Shown here piece after piece: positions 24,645 through 32,706 of a stretch of DNA of 64,000 nucleotides. The notes under the pieces were generated by a model. It was not told the origin of the DNA and ran no database searches. It worked only from the letters and a program-made list of their open reading frames with translations. Within the stretch, counting starts at the first letter, position 1, and each line of letters opens with the position of its first letter. Location: assembly GCA_963836195.1 (NCBI GenBank), contig CAWIIX010000030.1:434001-498000 (forward strand), read 5' to 3'. A program made the translations under genes and the position numbers. The DNA comes from Trebonia sp963836195 (GTDB lineage: Bacteria > Actinomycetota > Actinomycetes > Streptosporangiales > Streptosporangiaceae).

Positions 24645-25442
24645 ATGGCGGTCGGGAACTCGGTGCTCGCGGTGCGGTACGGGCACCGCGTCACCAGCTA
24701 CGCGGAGATGTATCTCAACTACCCCCTGTACGGCGAGCCGGACGCGGACCTGGACATCGCGTACTACTTCTGGATCATCCGCGACCGCAGCCGGGTGGCG
24801 CTGGTCGATACCGGGTTCGCGCCGGAGGTCGGCGACCGCCGCCGCCGGGCGCTCACCGCGACCCCGGTACAGGCGCTGGCCGCCCTCGGCATCGCCCCGG
24901 CCGACGTCGACGTGGTCGTGATCACCCACGCGCACTGGGACCACATCGGCAACATCGGCCAGTTCCCGCACGCCGAGCTCGTGCTGACCGAGGCCGAGTA
25001 CGCCTTCTGGACCTCGCCCATGGCCGCCCGCGCCCACTTCGCCGCGCACGCCGAGACCAGTGAGCTGGCCGAGCTCGCGCGGGCCCGCGAGCAGGGCCGG
25101 GTCACGCTCTTCAGCGGCGAGCTCACGCTGGCGCCCGGGGTCGATCTGATCGAGGTCGGCGGCCACACCCCCGGGCAGCTCATCGTCGTCGCGGCGACGT
25201 CGGAGGCCAGCACCGCGGTGCTGGCCTCCGACGCGCTGCACTTCTACGCCGAGGCCGAGCGCGACCGCCCGTTCGCGATCGTCGCCGACCTGCCGGCCAT
25301 GTACCGGGCCTACGACCTGCTCAACGAGCTGGCCGGCCAGCCCGGCACGCACCTCGTGGCCGGCCACGACCCGCTGGTGAGCGAGCGGTTCGCCGCCCAC
25401 CCGGCGGGCCCCGAGGTGGCCGATCTCGGCGCCCCCCGCTGA
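24645..25442 (+). CDS. Metallo-beta-lactamase-fold hydrolase (lactonase-like)
   Basis: The metal motif HxHxDH is intact (VVITHAHWDHIGN), followed by a VGGHTPGQ His, the SDALHFY Asp region and a final LVAGHDP His, which together make a binuclear zinc site. The overall plan resembles N-acyl-homoserine-lactone lactonases and related esterases. It starts 5 bp after the cupin gene. With kamD and the cupin it may process a lactone, lactam or thioester intermediate; that link rests on position only. A long perfect hairpin just after the stop ends the operon. Confidence 0.87.
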   Translation: MAVGNSVLAVRYGHRVTSYAEMYLNYPLYGEPDADLDIAYYFWIIRDRSRVALVDTGFAPEVGDRRRRALTATPVQALAALGIAPADVDVVVITHAHWDHIGNIGQFPHAELVLTEAEYAFWTSPMAARAHFAAHAETSELAELARAREQGRVTLFSGELTLAPGVDLIEVGGHTPGQLIVVAATSEASTAVLASDALHFYAEAERDRPFAIVADLPAMYRAYDLLNELAGQPGTHLVAGHDPLVSERFAAHPAGPEVADLGAPR

Positions 25443-25447
25443 CCAGA

Positions 25448-25483
25448 GCGCCCCGGGACCCGGCTGACCGGGTCCCGGGGCGC
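25448..25483. terminator. Bidirectional terminator, 16-bp perfect stem
   Basis: Sixteen bases from 25448 pair perfectly with 25468-25483 around a CTGA loop. It lies exactly between the convergent MBL-fold and L,D-transpeptidase genes and can serve both. Confidence 0.85.
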
Positions 25484-25495
25484 CCGGTCCTCGCA

Positions 25496-26668
25496 TTACG
25501 CCTCGGTGACGGTGACCAGCGACCCGTACGGCAGCAGGTCGTAGGCCTGGTGGGCGGTGTCCGGCGGCAGCTCCACGCAGCCGAGGGACTGGTTCCACCC
25601 GTAGCTGCCGCGCGGGAAGTAGTGCACCGCGTCCCCGCCGTTGAAGTACGACACCCACGACACCGGGTCCGCGTAGTGCGACCCGCCCGGGTTGGTGCCC
25701 GACATGATCTGGAAGGGCAGCTTCTCGTAGACCGGGAAGGTGCCGGCCTCGGTCGGCGAGACCGAGATCCCGGTGTTGGCCGGGGTGGTCAGCCGCTTCT
25801 GGCCGTTGTGCCAGATCGTGAGCGTCTCCGGCAGGTGCTGGTTGGCGATCGCGTAGCTGTAGCCGTCGGTGTTCATGTCGCCGGCGGCGGCCGCCTTGAG
25901 CACCGCCGTCCACACGGCCGGGCTCATCGTCTCGGTCGTCACCATCTCGTGGTCGCCCTCGAAGGCGGTGATCGCGCCGGTCTCGACGGTGTTGGCGCTG
26001 CCCTCCTGCCACAGCTCGTGCAGCGAGGACGGGTACCCGGGCTTCCAGCTGAAGGTGCCGGCCGGCGGGTCGTAGGCCGCCGCCATCTGCTCCTGCAGGC
26101 TGTCGCCGGGCACGGCCGACCCGGCGGCGGGCGTCCAGGTCAGCGGCAGGTAGCCGAGCTGCGCGAGGATCTCCTGCAGCCGCAGGGTGCTGTACTTGCC
26201 GGTCGTGAACGTCGATGTCGTGGTGCCGGCCGTCGCCCCGGTCTCGTCCGCGGCGGTGACCGTGACCTTGGTGCCGGACGGGTAGCCGGAAGCGGGAGTG
26301 AAGACGACGGTGTCGCCCTGCCGCGCCCAGGAGCCGGCGATGGCCGGCGCGAGCGTCGGGAACGGCGCCGTGGCGGGCAGCGGCTTGTTGTAGGTGACGG
26401 TGACCCCAGCGCCGCCGTTGGCGGCCGTCGCGCCGTCCTGCGGGCTGACCGAGACCAGACGCAGCGCTATCGGCTTGGCAGCCGCGTGCTTGGCGGTGTC
26501 GGCCGCGTGGGCGGCGTTGCCGCCCGAGCCCGATGAGGTGGCGGCGACGATGCCGGCGGTGGCACCACCGACCGCGATTACCGCACCAGAGACCCAGGCA
26601 GCGGTTTTCCGCGATACACTACGCACAGTGTTTCCCCCGATACTCCGTGCTTGAATCTGAGTTTTCAT
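25496..26668 (-). CDS. L,D-transpeptidase (YkuD domain) with Ig-like domain
   Basis: The N-terminal 50 residues contain a membrane or signal helix (AAWVSGAVIAVGGATAGIVAAT). Then come an Ig-like domain (LRLVSVSPQDGATAANGGAGVTVTYNKPL), a short helical region (LRLQEILAQLGYLPL) and the YkuD catalytic domain with His350 and SLGCVELP (Cys365). The product cross-links peptidoglycan through meso-diaminopimelate or anchors wall ligands outside the membrane. The domain order matches actinobacterial L,D-transpeptidases. The next gene upstream (ppm1) is divergent across about 390 bp. Confidence 0.9.
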   Translation of the reverse strand: MKTQIQARSIGGNTVRSVSRKTAAWVSGAVIAVGGATAGIVAATSSGSGGNAAHAADTAKHAAAKPIALRLVSVSPQDGATAANGGAGVTVTYNKPLPATAPFPTLAPAIAGSWARQGDTVVFTPASGYPSGTKVTVTAADETGATAGTTTSTFTTGKYSTLRLQEILAQLGYLPLTWTPAAGSAVPGDSLQEQMAAAYDPPAGTFSWKPGYPSSLHELWQEGSANTVETGAITAFEGDHEMVTTETMSPAVWTAVLKAAAAGDMNTDGYSYAIANQHLPETLTIWHNGQKRLTTPANTGISVSPTEAGTFPVYEKLPFQIMSGTNPGGSHYADPVSWVSYFNGGDAVHYFPRGSYGWNQSLGCVELPPDTAHQAYDLLPYGSLVTVTEA

Positions 26669-27055
26669 CTCCAGATCGACTACTTAGCGTAACTTTATTA
26701 CTTCCCTGAGTAGTTGGCAGATATGCATCGTCCGGACAACGGTCGGCGTCGACGAGGACAATAGTTAGTTTCTTCCTCAGTCGTCTCGCCGGGTTCGCCC
26801 GTGACTTCCGCTGGCGTACCATTAGTGAGCGCCACGGCGGGGGCGGGGACAGCCAGTTTCCGGTTGTCGTGCGCGGCAGCAGGAGTGGGTGCGTTTGTCC
26901 GGCTGTCAGGGGATTGGGCCTGGAAAGGGCCCGGGTGGCTCACTAGACAACGGAGTCAGCGCTCGTGACCGACGGGCCGGCTCCGGACCGAAGGCGCCGA
27001 CCCGGGCCCTCTTCCACTAGGCAGAGCCGGACATGAATAGAAGGTGACGCAGGCG
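26669..27055. other. Intergenic region between ldt and ppm1, no gene seen
   Basis: This 387-bp gap separates two divergent genes and must contain both promoters. An AT-richer stretch (26640-26780) lies next to the L,D-transpeptidase start. Short open frames on the minus strand (for example 26698-26943) lack a ribosome-binding site and have a composition unlike protein, so I do not call them. Confidence 0.5.
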
Positions 27056-27814
27056 ATGGGCGAGTCTGGCGCGGCGACTGGCCGCGTGGTCATTGTGATG
27101 CCGACCTACAACGAGCGGCAGAACATCGAGGGCATGGCGGGTCGGATCAGGGAGTCAATCCCGGACGCCGACCTCCTGGTCGTAGACGACAACAGCCCCG
27201 ACGGCACCGGTGACCTGGCCGACAAGCTGGCCGAGGCCGACCCGCACGTGCACGTTATGCACCGCACCGAGAAGGCCGGGCTCGGCCGGGCCTACGTGGC
27301 CGGCTTCACCTGGGCGCTCGACCGCGGGTACGACCTGATCGTGGAGATGGACGCCGACGGCTCGCACCGGCCCGAGGACCTGCCCAGGCTGCTGGCCGCG
27401 GTCACCAAGGCGGACGCGGTGATCGGCTCCCGCTATGTGCCCGGCGGCACCGTGGTGAACTGGCCGAAGAACCGGGAGATCCTGTCCCGCGGCGCCAACC
27501 TCTATAACCGGCTGATGCTCGGCGTCAAGATCAAGGACGCGACCGGCGGGTTCCGGGTGTACCGGTCCGAGACGCTGCGCAAGATCGACCTGACCACGAT
27601 CGACTCGGCCGGCTACTGCTTCCAGATCGACATGACGCTCCGGGTGCTGCAGGCCGGCCTGGTGCTGACCGAGGTGCCGATCACGTTCGTCGAGCGCGAG
27701 CTCGGCGCCTCGAAGATGTCCAGCTCCGTCATCCTCGAGTCGTTCGTCCGGGTGGCGCAGTGGGGCATCACCGCCCGGCTGCACGGTCACTCGGCCGCCG
27801 CGGTGCGGAAGTAG
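27056..27814 (+). CDS. ppm1: Polyprenol monophosphomannose synthase (Ppm1/DPM1 catalytic domain)
   Basis: The GT2 enzyme has VVIVMPTYNERQNIEGM at the N-terminus, VVDDNSPDGTGDLAD, the metal-binding DADGSHRPEDLP, GSRYVPGG and DATGGFRVYR, then a C-terminal amphipathic end. It transfers mannose from GDP-mannose to polyprenyl phosphate on the cytosolic face. The product feeds GT-C mannosyltransferases such as the one at 51-53 kb. No acyltransferase domain (Lnt/Ppm2) is fused. AAGGTG nine bases upstream supports ATG 27056; GTG 27044 is the alternative. A strong hairpin follows the stop. Confidence 0.9.
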   Translation: MGESGAATGRVVIVMPTYNERQNIEGMAGRIRESIPDADLLVVDDNSPDGTGDLADKLAEADPHVHVMHRTEKAGLGRAYVAGFTWALDRGYDLIVEMDADGSHRPEDLPRLLAAVTKADAVIGSRYVPGGTVVNWPKNREILSRGANLYNRLMLGVKIKDATGGFRVYRSETLRKIDLTTIDSAGYCFQIDMTLRVLQAGLVLTEVPITFVERELGASKMSSSVILESFVRVAQWGITARLHGHSAAAVRK

Positions 27815-27837
27815 CGCTAGTTCCGGCGCATGCCTCA

Positions 27838-27865
27838 ACCCCGGGGGGCTAGCGTCCCCCGGGGT
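27838..27865. terminator. Bidirectional terminator, 10-bp GC stem
   Basis: ACCCCGGGGG and CCCCCGGGGT pair around an 8-nt loop, midway between the convergent ppm1 and rbpA genes. Confidence 0.85.
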
Positions 27866-27879
27866 GTGTGCGTCGTACG

Positions 27880-28269
27880 CTAGGCGCTCTTGCGCTGGAC
27901 GTGATTGGCCACGTCCGCGATCGCGCGGGCCTCGACCGCGCGCCGCTCCCTGATGACCTCGAGGCGCTCGGCGAGAACGGCCTCCAGGTCTTCCTTGGTC
28001 CGTCGCTCCAGCAGCATGTCCCAGTGGCTGCGGGGCGGCTTGGCCTTCTTCGGAGAAGGCGAGTCGCCCGTGCTAGCCGTCGCCATGGCACCGCAGACAC
28101 GGCACTCCCACATCGGCGGTAGTTCCGCCTCGGCGGCGAAGGGCACGCTAAAATGGTGCCCGTTGGGGCAGTCGAACGGAACGTCAAGGCGCGGTGCCAG
28201 GTCCGTGTTCCGGTCGTTCTCATAGCTCGTGGCGCCGAGCCGGGTTCCGCGAAGTGCGCGTTCGGCCAT
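27880..28269 (-). CDS. rbpA: RNA polymerase-binding protein RbpA
   Basis: The 129-aa protein opens ALRGTRLGATSYENDRNTDLAPR and ends in the sigma-interaction domain with KPPRSHWDMLLERRTKEDLEAVLAERLEVIRERR, both diagnostic of RbpA. The zinc ligands Cys34, His38, Cys56 and Cys59 are all present at the positions of the Streptomyces protein. RbpA binds RNA polymerase and group 1/2 sigma factors and stabilises open complexes in actinobacteria. The C-terminal helix is somewhat longer than usual (AVEARAIADVANHVQRKSA). Confidence 0.95.
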   Translation of the reverse strand: MAERALRGTRLGATSYENDRNTDLAPRLDVPFDCPNGHHFSVPFAAEAELPPMWECRVCGAMATASTGDSPSPKKAKPPRSHWDMLLERRTKEDLEAVLAERLEVIRERRAVEARAIADVANHVQRKSA

Positions 28270-28385
28270 TACTTACTGCCTCCCAGGCGGTTGGCGATCT
28301 CTTTCGGCAACGCTGGATACCCCGACAAGATTCCCACGTATGCGTCGGCCAACCCCGTTTCGGGCGTGTTTCGCCTGTCAGTAGT

Positions 28386-29153
28386 CTACGCCAACACCCG
28401 CGGATGCCACTGGCCACGCTCGGTGAGGATATCGCGCAGCAGCTCCACTTCGTCGGTCATCACCCCGTCGGCCCCGAGGTCGAGGGCGCGCTCGATGGCC
28501 GCCCGGGTGTTCAGCGTCCAGACGTGGACCTGCAGGCCGAGCTTGTGCGAGCGCCGGATGAACTCGCGGGTGGCGATCTGCGGCGGTACCTGCGCGCAGC
28601 GGGTGCCCGAGCTGGCCAGCCGGTCGGCCAGCGCCCGGCCCGGGTGCCCCAGGTACTTGACCGACAGGATCCCGGCCGGGGTCACCGCGAGGCAGACCGG
28701 CCGATCGAGCGACCGTTGCCCGGCCAGCAGCCGGCCCCCGGAGAACGACGAGATGCAGACCCGGTCCCACGCCAGCGTCCGCTTCAGCACCCCCGCGAGG
28801 GGCTCGATGGTGCCGGCGTCCTTGAGGTCGATGTTGAACCTGAGCTCGGGGAACGTGCCGAGGACATCCTCCAGGAGCGGAATCGAGGCCGTCCCGTTGA
28901 CCCGCGCGGCCGAGACCTCCCGCCAGGGCAGCCTGCGGACCTGCCCGGTCCGGTCGGTGGCCCGACTGAGGTCCGCGTCGTGGAAGGCGATCAGCTTCCC
29001 GTCGGCGGTTGAGCGCGCGTCGGTCTCCAGATAGGCGTAGCCCAGCCGGGCGGCGTTCTCGAAGGCGAGGAGCGAGTTCTCCGGCTGCCGGGCGGCCCCG
29101 CCCCGGTGCGCGAACGCAAGCGGACGGGGGTGGTCCAGATATTCAGCTGACAC
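28386..29153 (-). CDS. Glycerophosphodiester phosphodiesterase
   Basis: The 255-aa GDPD barrel has AHRGGAARQPENSLLAF, LETDARSTADGKLIAFHD with the metal-binding acidic residues and general-acid His, then FNIDLKD and HVWTLN with GADGVMTD at the end. It hydrolyses glycerophosphodiesters to glycerol-3-phosphate and an alcohol. There is no signal peptide, so it is probably cytosolic and recycles phospholipid head groups. It is transcribed in the same direction as rbpA downstream, about 115 bp away. The upstream gap holds repeat elements. Confidence 0.9.
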   Translation of the reverse strand: MSAEYLDHPRPLAFAHRGGAARQPENSLLAFENAARLGYAYLETDARSTADGKLIAFHDADLSRATDRTGQVRRLPWREVSAARVNGTASIPLLEDVLGTFPELRFNIDLKDAGTIEPLAGVLKRTLAWDRVCISSFSGGRLLAGQRSLDRPVCLAVTPAGILSVKYLGHPGRALADRLASSGTRCAQVPPQIATREFIRRSHKLGLQVHVWTLNTRAAIERALDLGADGVMTDEVELLRDILTERGQWHPRVLA

Positions 29154-29261
29154 GCCCCGAGTATCTCCGCCGACCAGGCACGCCCGGTGAACGCCGGTGA
29201 TCGTATTCGTAGCGGCCAGATAAAGAGATCCTCATCAAACCCGCCCCACCCGATCGCACTC

Positions 29262-29277
29262 GATAACAGCAAGAAGC
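29262..29277. repeat. Dispersed 16-nt repeat, copy a
   Basis: GATAACAGCAAGAAGC. The same sequence is at 29416-29431, and variants are at 45004-45018 and 45191-45205. The pair a/b brackets a structured element. Confidence 0.75.
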
Positions 29278-29321
29278 GGCCCCCGGATACCCTCGCCGAC
29301 TCACCGCGCGGCCCGTGATCG

Positions 29322-29376
29322 CGAAGACTTTTATTATGTGGTAAAGAATTCGTGCTATATGCACGAAGAGTCTTCG
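29322..29376 (+). repeat. Structured intergenic element, copy 1
   Basis: An outer stem of about 9 bp (CGAAGACTT with GAGTCTTCG) encloses a 7-bp hairpin (TTCGTGC, 5-nt loop, GCACGAA at 29349-29367). A related sequence in the same arrangement lies at 56678-56732. It is in the gap between the trmH-like gene and GDPD, both on the minus strand, so it is not clearly the terminator of either. Confidence 0.6.
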
Positions 29377-29415
29377 TTATCAAAAATGTTTTCACGATAA
29401 TTGACTCCTCGCGAA

Positions 29416-29431
29416 GATAACAGCAAGAAGC
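29416..29431. repeat. Dispersed 16-nt repeat, copy b
   Basis: GATAACAGCAAGAAGC, identical to copy a 154 bp away and lying 11 bp past the stop of the rRNA/tRNA methyltransferase gene. Confidence 0.75.
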
Positions 29432-29441
29432 ATGAAGCGAC

Positions 29442-30026
29442 TCAGTCTGGCTCGGTGGTCCACTCGCGGCGGCGCGCCTCGGACAGGGCGACCGCGGCGG
29501 CGACGGCGACGTTGAGCGAGCCCACGCGGCCCACCTGGGGGATATAGGCGACCCCGTGCACGGCCGACAGGGTGGCCGGCGAGCAGCCGTGGTCCTCGTT
29601 GCCGATCGCCAGGCAGATCGGGCCGTCCAGGTGCGCGTCGAAGATCGGGACCGCGCCCGAGGCGAGTTCCACCGCGATGACCCGGAAGCCGTCCTCGGCC
29701 GCCTCCTTGACCGCGTCGACCGGCGACGGCGTCCGGTAGGCGGACAGGAACCGTTCGGTCCCGAGCGCGGTCTTGCCGACGGCGGGCAGGGTCAGGTCGG
29801 GGGTGTTGCCGCACAGCCAGACCGACTCGACCCCGAACGCGGCGGCGGTCCTGATGATCGAGCCGACGTTGAACGGCTGGCCGACCGAGTCAAGCAGCAG
29901 GGCCAGGCGGCCCTCGGTGCGCCGTCGCCACTCGCGGTTGAGCCGCTTGACGTCGGTCGGCCGAAGCTGCCGCGGCGGCCCGCCGGCCGTCCCGCCGGCC
30001 ACCCCGGGCGAAGTCTCATTGTCCAT
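29442..30026 (-). CDS. TrmH/SpoU-family RNA 2'-O-methyltransferase
   Basis: The three SPOUT motifs are visible: LLLDSVGQPFNVGSIIRTAAAFG (motif 1), ICLAIGNEDHGCSP (motif 2) and VAYIPQVGRVGSLNVAVAAAVAL (motif 3, forming the trefoil knot). The 194-aa length suits a TrmH protein that methylates a ribose in tRNA or rRNA; which position cannot be told. Its ATG lies within the last codons of the upstream methyltransferase gene, so the two are coupled. Confidence 0.9.
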   Translation of the reverse strand: MDNETSPGVAGGTAGGPPRQLRPTDVKRLNREWRRRTEGRLALLLDSVGQPFNVGSIIRTAAAFGVESVWLCGNTPDLTLPAVGKTALGTERFLSAYRTPSPVDAVKEAAEDGFRVIAVELASGAVPIFDAHLDGPICLAIGNEDHGCSPATLSAVHGVAYIPQVGRVGSLNVAVAAAVALSEARRREWTTEPD

Positions 30027-30715
30027 CGGGAGTCACTCCGGTCCGTTCGAACTCATCGAGGGCAGTTACCCGCAGCAGACGGTAACCGCTGCGCGCGGAC
30101 AGTCGCCGCACCTGCCATCCTTCCTCTTTTTCCAGCCAGCCGTGGAGCGAGTCGGCCCCCAGGTTGCGGCCCATTACCAGGGTCGCGCCGGCGCCCGGCG
30201 CGAGCCGGGCGAGCCAGCGGCGGAGCAGCTCGTGCAGGGCCGGCTTGCCGATCCTGACCGGCGGGTTGGACCAGATCTCGGCGAAGCTGGCCGGGCAGCC
30301 CGGGCGCGTCGGGGGTGGCGCAGCGGACGTTGGACAGGCCCGCCCGGGCGGCGTTCCGCTCGCACAGCGCCAGCGCCCGCTCGTTCACGTCGACCGCCCA
30401 GACCGTCGCGCCGGGGGAGCGGGCCGCCATCGTGCACGCGATCGGGCCGTAGCCGCAGCCGAGGTCGAGCAGGTCCCCGGCCCCGGCCGGGGCCAGCTCG
30501 GACTCGAGCAGGAACCGGGTGCCGGGGTCGAGGCGGCCGGGCGAGAACATCCCCGAGTCGGTCTCGAGCTCCAGGTACAGGTCGGGCAGCACGACCCGGA
30601 CCAGGCCGGGCCGGTGCGCGGCGGTCGGCTGGGCGGTGAAGTAGTGGTGCGTCTCCCCGCTGGTCCCCGGCCCCCGGTCGACCGGGCGCGGCGGTGACTC
30701 GCGGGGGTCGGTCAA
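30016..30715 (-). pseudogene. RsmC-like 16S rRNA guanine methyltransferase, one frameshift
   Basis: The first frame gives THHYFTAQPTAA, LPDLYLELETDSGMFSPGRLDPGT, the SAM motif DLLDLGCGYGPIACTMA and VWAVDVNERALALCERNA, then loses homology after CATPDAPGLPG. The next frame resumes exactly with ASFAEIWSNPPVRIGKPALHELL (the NPP catalytic motif) and runs to a normal end. Removing one base near 30290-30296 restores the whole protein. The start is a TTG that overlaps the stop of the DUF3817 gene, and the end overlaps the trmH-like start. Intact coupling and motifs favour a base-calling error over real decay. Confidence 0.75.
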
Positions 30716-31059
30716 CGGGCTACGGGCTGCGCGGCGGCGGCCGCAGCGTCGTCGGCGGCGAGGGCCGGGGTGATGTACGTGCGCATCATCCACCGCTCCA
30801 CGAAGAACGTCATCACCGGAACCGTCCCGGCCAGCAGCAGGATCACCGTGTGCTTAATCGGCAGCTTCAGCTTCTGGGCCAGTATGTACGCGACGATGAT
30901 GTACACGATGTAAAGGAAGCCGTGGACGGTGCCGATGTCGTTGACGATGAACGCGTTGTGCGCGGCGATCTGCATCGGGATGCCGACGAAGCAGACCACG
31001 ATGATCAGGACGCCGGTGATGTAGGCCATCACCCGGTAGCGCAGCACTGCCGCATGCAT
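30712..31059 (-). CDS. DUF3817 membrane protein
   Basis: The 115-aa protein has three predicted membrane helices (VMAYITGVLIIVVCFVGIPMQIA, VHGFLYIVYIIVAYILAQKLKLP, TVILLLAGTVPVMTFFVERWMM) and the DUF3817 hallmark H-G-F-L-Y-I with FVERW. The function of this widespread actinobacterial family is unknown. It is followed by the overlapping rsmC-like gene and preceded, 52 bp away, by another membrane protein on the same strand. Confidence 0.88.
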   Translation of the reverse strand: MHAAVLRYRVMAYITGVLIIVVCFVGIPMQIAAHNAFIVNDIGTVHGFLYIVYIIVAYILAQKLKLPIKHTVILLLAGTVPVMTFFVERWMMRTYITPALAADDAAAAAAQPVAR

Positions 31060-31111
31060 GTGGTTCAGTGTCCCTTCCTGGACGGTGCGTGTCGTCGTCG
31101 ACCAGCCGGCC

Positions 31112-31645
31112 TCAGCCGCCGTAGTAGCCGCGCCACCTGGTGGTGCTCTTCACCTCGGAGTTGAGCCGCTCGAGGTAGGCGTTGTAGCTGCCGAGGTCGG
31201 CGTCGTCGGCGTCGTCGGCGGGCCGGTCGATCGGCCGGGTGCCGATGCCGTCGGGCAGCACCGGCCCGGCCGCCGCCTCGGCCGCCGCCCGGTCAATTTC
31301 CTTCTGCGACGGCCCGCGCCGCGCCCGGACCTCATCCCGGACGGTGCGGGCCCAGAAGACCACCCCGAAGCCGGCGAAAAGCGGCCACTCGAACGTGTAC
31401 GCCCAGCTCAGGCCGTTCCCGCCGATGGCGCGGTGGAACTGCCAGTCGCCCAGCCAGAGCATGCCCCAGAACGCGACGATGACGAACGCCAGCCACGCCA
31501 GCCAGCGCGGCGAGACCAGGAAATGCCAGACGGGACCGGTGGCGGCCGGGCGCTCGCCGTCAGCGGCCGAGCCGTCCGCCGAGTCCGCGCGGTCCGCCGG
31601 GGCCGCGAGGGCCGCGTCCACGGGCGCGGAACCGGGGGTTTCCAT
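31112..31645 (-). CDS. Hypothetical two-helix membrane protein
   Basis: After a polar Ala/Asp-rich N-terminus come two membrane helices, PRWLAWLAFVIVAFWGMLWLGDWQFHRA and WAYTFEWPLFAGFGVVFWART. The first resembles the SURF1-type W..QFHR ending, but the rest does not. A charged C-terminal half ends LGSYNAYLERLNSEVKS. Similar proteins sit beside DUF3817 in other actinobacteria, and the role is unknown. I chose ATG 31645 because TACGCT seven bases upstream suits a leaderless transcript; a GTG at 31693 is the alternative. Confidence 0.7.
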   Translation of the reverse strand: METPGSAPVDAALAAPADRADSADGSAADGERPAATGPVWHFLVSPRWLAWLAFVIVAFWGMLWLGDWQFHRAIGGNGLSWAYTFEWPLFAGFGVVFWARTVRDEVRARRGPSQKEIDRAAAEAAAGPVLPDGIGTRPIDRPADDADDADLGSYNAYLERLNSEVKSTTRWRGYYGG

Positions 31646-31757
31646 GTTTACGAGCGTATCGCGCTTGCCGAGGTCCGGAGCAGCCACGGTCACCGATATG
31701 CCATGGTTGTGTCATGCAGAGTTGTGTCATGCGCAGTGACGGGAACGGAGCGGCCGG

Positions 31758-32696
31758 GTGAATGCGGAAATCGTGATATTCGGCGGGAGCGCCCATCCGG
31801 AGCTGGCCGACGAGATCTGCCGGTATCTGAGCGTGCCGCGCAGCCCGGTCCGCATCAGCCGGTTCGCCAACGACTGCCTTCAGGTGCAGCTCCAGGCCAA
31901 CTGCCGGGAACGTGATGTGTACCTCATCCAGCCGCTGGTGGCGCCGGTCCAGGAGAACCTGGTGGAGCTGCTGCTGATGGCCGACGCCGCCCGCGGGGCC
32001 TCGGCCGCCCGGGTGACCGCCGTCATGCCGCACTACAGCTACGCCCGCTCGGACAAGAAGGACGCGCCGCGCATCTCCATCGGCGGACGGCTGGTCGCCG
32101 ACCTGCTGGTCACCGCCGGCGTGAACCGGGTGCTGACGCTGACCCTGCACTCGGCCGAGGTCCACGGGTTCTTCTCGGTGCCGGTCGATCACCTCCACGC
32201 GCTGCGCGAGCTGGCCGCCCACTTCAGCAAGAAGGACCTGTCCAACGCGGTGGTGCTCTCGCCCGACCTGGGCTACGCGAAGTCCGCGGCGGCGTTCGCC
32301 CGGCGGCTCGGGCTGCCGGTCGCGGCCGGGGCGAAGGAGCGGTTCAGCGACTCGAAGGTGACGATCTCGGCCATCATCGGCGAGGTCGCCGACCGCGACG
32401 TGATCATCGTCGACGACGAGATCGCGCGCGGCACCACGGTCGTCGAGCTGCTCTCGGTGCTGCGCAGGCAGGAGGTGCGGTCGATCAGCATCGCCTGCAC
32501 CCACGGGCTGTTCGCCGACGGGGCGCTTGAGAAGCTGGCCGCGGCCGAGGACGTCTCCGAGATCGTCTGCACGAACTCGGTGCCGACCCTGGTCAGGCAC
32601 CCGAAGCTGACCGTCCTCTCCGTCGCCCCCGCCCTGGCCGAGGCGATCAGGCGAACGCACGACGGAGAGTCGGTCAGCGTGCTCTTCCAGCAGTAG
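31758..32696 (+). CDS. Ribose-phosphate pyrophosphokinase-like protein, diverged
   Basis: The 312-aa protein has the tandem phosphoribosyltransferase folds of PRPP synthetase: IFGGSAHPELADEI, PHYSYARSDKKDAPRISIGGRLVADLL, LHSAEVHGFFSVPVDHL and VIIVDDEIARGTTVVELL. Several normally strict residues differ: the YARQDRK loop reads YARSDKK, DLHA reads TLHS, and the ribose-phosphate loop DDxxxTGGT reads DDEIARGTT. It may be a secondary PRPP synthetase or a regulatory paralogue. A GTG start is used. It is divergent from the membrane-protein genes. Confidence 0.78.
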   Translation: MNAEIVIFGGSAHPELADEICRYLSVPRSPVRISRFANDCLQVQLQANCRERDVYLIQPLVAPVQENLVELLLMADAARGASAARVTAVMPHYSYARSDKKDAPRISIGGRLVADLLVTAGVNRVLTLTLHSAEVHGFFSVPVDHLHALRELAAHFSKKDLSNAVVLSPDLGYAKSAAAFARRLGLPVAAGAKERFSDSKVTISAIIGEVADRDVIIVDDEIARGTTVVELLSVLRRQEVRSISIACTHGLFADGALEKLAAAEDVSEIVCTNSVPTLVRHPKLTVLSVAPALAEAIRRTHDGESVSVLFQQ

Positions 32697-32706
32697 CGAC
32701 CGCGGC

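Noticed and set aside
26698..26943. 81-codon open frame in the ldt-ppm1 gap
   Set aside because: No ribosome-binding site, no protein-like pattern, and it lies in a region that must hold two promoters.
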